A DNA stretch of 5,608 nt from CAYHWE01 sp964360445 (GTDB lineage: Bacteria; Patescibacteriota; Patescibacteriia; Patescibacteriales; JAKAJF01): the NCBI GenBank assembly GCA_964360445.1, contig CAYHWE010000041.1, positions 1-5,608 of the forward strand, given 5' to 3'. Numbering within the stretch: the first letter of the stretch is position 1; each line of letters begins with the position of its first letter. Below are positions 3,670-5,608 of this stretch, in pieces. The position numbers and the translations under genes are program-made. The notes below the pieces were generated by a model. The model saw only the letters and a list, made by a program, of their open reading frames with translations. It did not search any database and was not told the origin of the DNA.

Positions 3670-5608
3670 CTAGTCCCTAATTTTCGCTTCAAATTTCTCT
3701 TCCAAATTTTTAATCAATTTTTTTTGCAATTCATCGATCTCTTCGCTGGTAAAAGTCCTTTCTCCTTGATAAGTGATATGGAAGGCCAAACTCTTTTTGT
3801 CTTTTCCGATCTTATCGCCTTCGTAGATATCAAAGAGTTCGACTTCCCTGATCAGATCGCTTGATTTGAAAAACACATCTCTTATTTCATTATACAGTAT
3901 TTTTTTATCTACCACAAAAGCGATATCCCTGATTGCGGCCGGATGCTTTTCGATCGGTGAATACATATCTTTAGCAGCGGTTTTTTCCAACTCCAATAAA
4001 TTCCTGAAACCGATTTCCGCGATCACAAAATTCTTTTTCAACCCTGAGCGTTTTGCCGACTGGTCATCCAATTTAGCGATGATACCAACTTGTTTACCAT
4101 CAGCGGCGATATGAGCGCAAACGCCTGCGTCAGCCCAAACCGGTTTCACTTCCACTTCCTTGAAATTTATTCCGATCTTTAAAAATGAGAATAAATATCC
4201 AACGACCCCCTTAAACTCAGAAAATAATTCAATATCATTATCACCGGCCAAAACCAATGCCAAATGCTTTTCCTGGTATGGCAACAATTCTTCCTTTTTA
4301 TCGTCCTTATAAAAATTACCCGGGGCGGAAAGGAATACATTGCCAAGCTCGAATAAACCTAATTTTTCATGGCGAGCCTGATTGGTTTTTACGTTGCCGA
4401 CCAGATTGGCCATCAGATTCTGCCTCAACATTCCCGCCTGGAAAGAAAGCGGATTGGCCAAACGGATATAGTCGTCAGAATCGATGTTCAGCTTTTTCAA
4501 CTGCTCTTCGCCGACAAATGAATAATTATACACCTCGGTCAATCCCGGCGCTCCGGCTAAAATATTCCTGATTTTTCTTTCCAATCTTTTTTCATCATCC
4601 TGGACCGGCGCGCGCATCTCGACCTTAGGCATACTAGGCTGTAAATTTTCGTATCCATAAATCCTGACAACCTCTTCCATCAGATCCTCCGGAATCGCGA
4701 TATCACGGTTGCGCCAAGTCGGGATTGTGATTTTCAAAACATGGGAATGGCTGTTGCCCGCTTTTTCAGAAAAAAAACCCAGAGAAGTTAAAATTTTAGC
4801 TATTTCCCTGTTCTCTATTTTCTGTCCGATCCTCTTTTCAAGCCAATGCAAATCCAATTCTATCGATCTTAAGCCTGATTCCGGTTGTGCTGGCAAATCA
4901 ACTATATTACTTGAAACTTTAGCCCCCGGACAAACTTTGGCAATCAATTCAACCGCCCTCTTTAAAGCATCGGCACATAAATTCACATCCAATCCTTTTT
5001 CAAAACGCACAGACGATTCGCTCCTTAAAGATAATTTCTGGGAAGCTCTCCTGATCAACTCGGGATTGAAGTTCGCCGATTCGATGACAATATTTTTTGT
5101 CTCGCTATTTACGCCGCTATTGCCGCCGCCCATGATGCCGGCAATCGCAATCGCGCCGTCTTTCTTTGCAATCACGATAGTATTATTATCCAATTTCCTG
5201 TGCTCGCCATCGATTGTCTCGATGATTTCACCGTCCTTGGATTTCCTTACGGTCAAACTGACCTCCTTATCGTTCGCCCCAATTAAATCCCGATCAAAAG
5301 CATGCATCGGCTGGCCCAATTCCATCATCACGTAATTAGTGATATCGACGATATTATTGATCGGACGCACGCCGACCGCAACCAAGCGATCCTGCATCCA
5401 TTTCGGAGAAGGTTCGATTTTGACATTATCAATCGCAACCGCCATATAGCGGGAAGCGCATTTATCTTCAATATCCAAATTGATCTTGATAACATTGCCC
5501 GGAGCAAATTTCTTCGGTTCCAAATCAAATTTTTTGACGCCCAAAAAGGCGGAAATTTCCCGCGCCATGCCGAAATGCCCCCAAAGATCAGGGCGGTTGG
5601 TCAAAGCC
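3670..5608 (-). CDS. pheT: Phenylalanyl-tRNA synthetase beta subunit (partial, N-terminus beyond right edge)
   Basis: PheT joins PheS in an alpha2-beta2 cytoplasmic enzyme that charges tRNA-Phe with phenylalanine. The frame is open through the right edge and ends at TAG (3672-3670). The visible part, about 645 residues, starts at ALTNRPDLWGHFGMAREI, a PheT motif usually some 150 residues into a protein of about 800, so the N-terminal tRNA-binding part is missing. Counting from the Leu codon at 5604: the B3/B4 editing region is about 50-220 (GQPMHAFD at 97, GIMGG at 156, SVRFEKGLD at 198). B5 is about 244-320, ending EEVVRIYGYEN. The catalytic-like core is about 340-540 (YNYSFVG, LANPLS). The FDX-ACB anticodon-binding domain is about 549-643, with KHPAAIRDIAFVV. 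The TTG at 5604 is an internal Leu codon, not a start. PheS should lie upstream, outside the window. No defect is seen. Confidence 0.97.
   Translation of the reverse strand, partial: ALTNRPDLWGHFGMAREISAFLGVKKFDLEPKKFAPGNVIKINLDIEDKCASRYMAVAIDNVKIEPSPKWMQDRLVAVGVRPINNIVDITNYVMMELGQPMHAFDRDLIGANDKEVSLTVRKSKDGEIIETIDGEHRKLDNNTIVIAKKDGAIAIAGIMGGGNSGVNSETKNIVIESANFNPELIRRASQKLSLRSESSVRFEKGLDVNLCADALKRAVELIAKVCPGAKVSSNIVDLPAQPESGLRSIELDLHWLEKRIGQKIENREIAKILTSLGFFSEKAGNSHSHVLKITIPTWRNRDIAIPEDLMEEVVRIYGYENLQPSMPKVEMRAPVQDDEKRLERKIRNILAGAPGLTEVYNYSFVGEEQLKKLNIDSDDYIRLANPLSFQAGMLRQNLMANLVGNVKTNQARHEKLGLFELGNVFLSAPGNFYKDDKKEELLPYQEKHLALVLAGDNDIELFSEFKGVVGYLFSFLKIGINFKEVEVKPVWADAGVCAHIAADGKQVGIIAKLDDQSAKRSGLKKNFVIAEIGFRNLLELEKTAAKDMYSPIEKHPAAIRDIAFVVDKKILYNEIRDVFFKSSDLIREVELFDIYEGDKIGKDKKSLAFHITYQGERTFTSEEIDELQKKLIKNLEEKFEAKIRD

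Noticed and set aside
4709..5335. A 208-codon forward frame inside pheT
   Set aside because: It is antisense to highly conserved B3/B4 and B5 segments of PheT and has no recognisable domain.
5602..5604. TTG as the start codon of pheT
   Set aside because: It encodes the Leu in the conserved ALTNRPDL motif. The frame continues upstream and PheT normally has about 150 more residues before this point.
1..5608. tRNA, rRNA or riboswitch genes
   Set aside because: I saw no cloverleaf-like segments with the T-arm GTTCRA pattern, no rRNA core sequences and no recognisable riboswitch fold in the short gaps between genes.

Overview
The window looks like a piece of a small-genome bacterium, most likely of the Candidate Phyla Radiation (Patescibacteria, Parcubacteria-type). 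This is an inference. It rests on the style of the histidine kinase H-box region (SEFISVATHQLRSPLS), an isolated PIN protein of the PhoH2 type, a short membrane coiled-coil protein, mixed use of Shine-Dalgarno sites, and an AT-rich background with short gaps between genes. TGA acts as a stop codon for the kinase and PIN genes, so the recoded TGA=Gly lineages are unlikely. No marker in the window fixes the phylum.

Layout, left to right. (1) 1-506, reverse strand: the N-terminal part of a secreted protein with a clear signal peptide and tandem repeats of about 33 residues, each with four cysteines and Trp-Cys pairs. It runs off the left edge. (2) 507-690: an AT-rich divergent intergenic region with a plausible promoter for the kinase and a weaker one for the secreted protein. 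(3) 691-2517, forward: a membrane sensor histidine kinase with two similar PAS/Cache-like extracytoplasmic modules, HAMP, HisKA and HATPase_c. No response regulator is adjacent. (4) 2551-2580: a strong hairpin that can terminate from both sides, between converging genes. (5) 2608-3072 and 3154-3453, reverse: a stand-alone PIN ribonuclease-like protein, and upstream of it a 99-residue membrane-anchored coiled-coil protein. (6) 3454-3669: an intergenic region holding two facing REP-like repeat arms. (7) 3670-5608, reverse: pheT, the phenylalanyl-tRNA synthetase beta subunit, complete at its C-terminus and cut at its N-terminus by the right edge.

How the parts may work together: pheT is housekeeping, and pheS is expected just beyond the right edge. 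The membrane protein and PIN gene probably form a short transcription unit ending at the shared hairpin. The kinase and the Cys-rich secreted protein are divergent and share one control region, so co-regulation is possible but not shown. The least familiar item is the Cys/Trp repeat protein. Its regular spacing suggests a disulfide-stapled extracellular repeat, and it is easily missed because its frame is open at the window edge.
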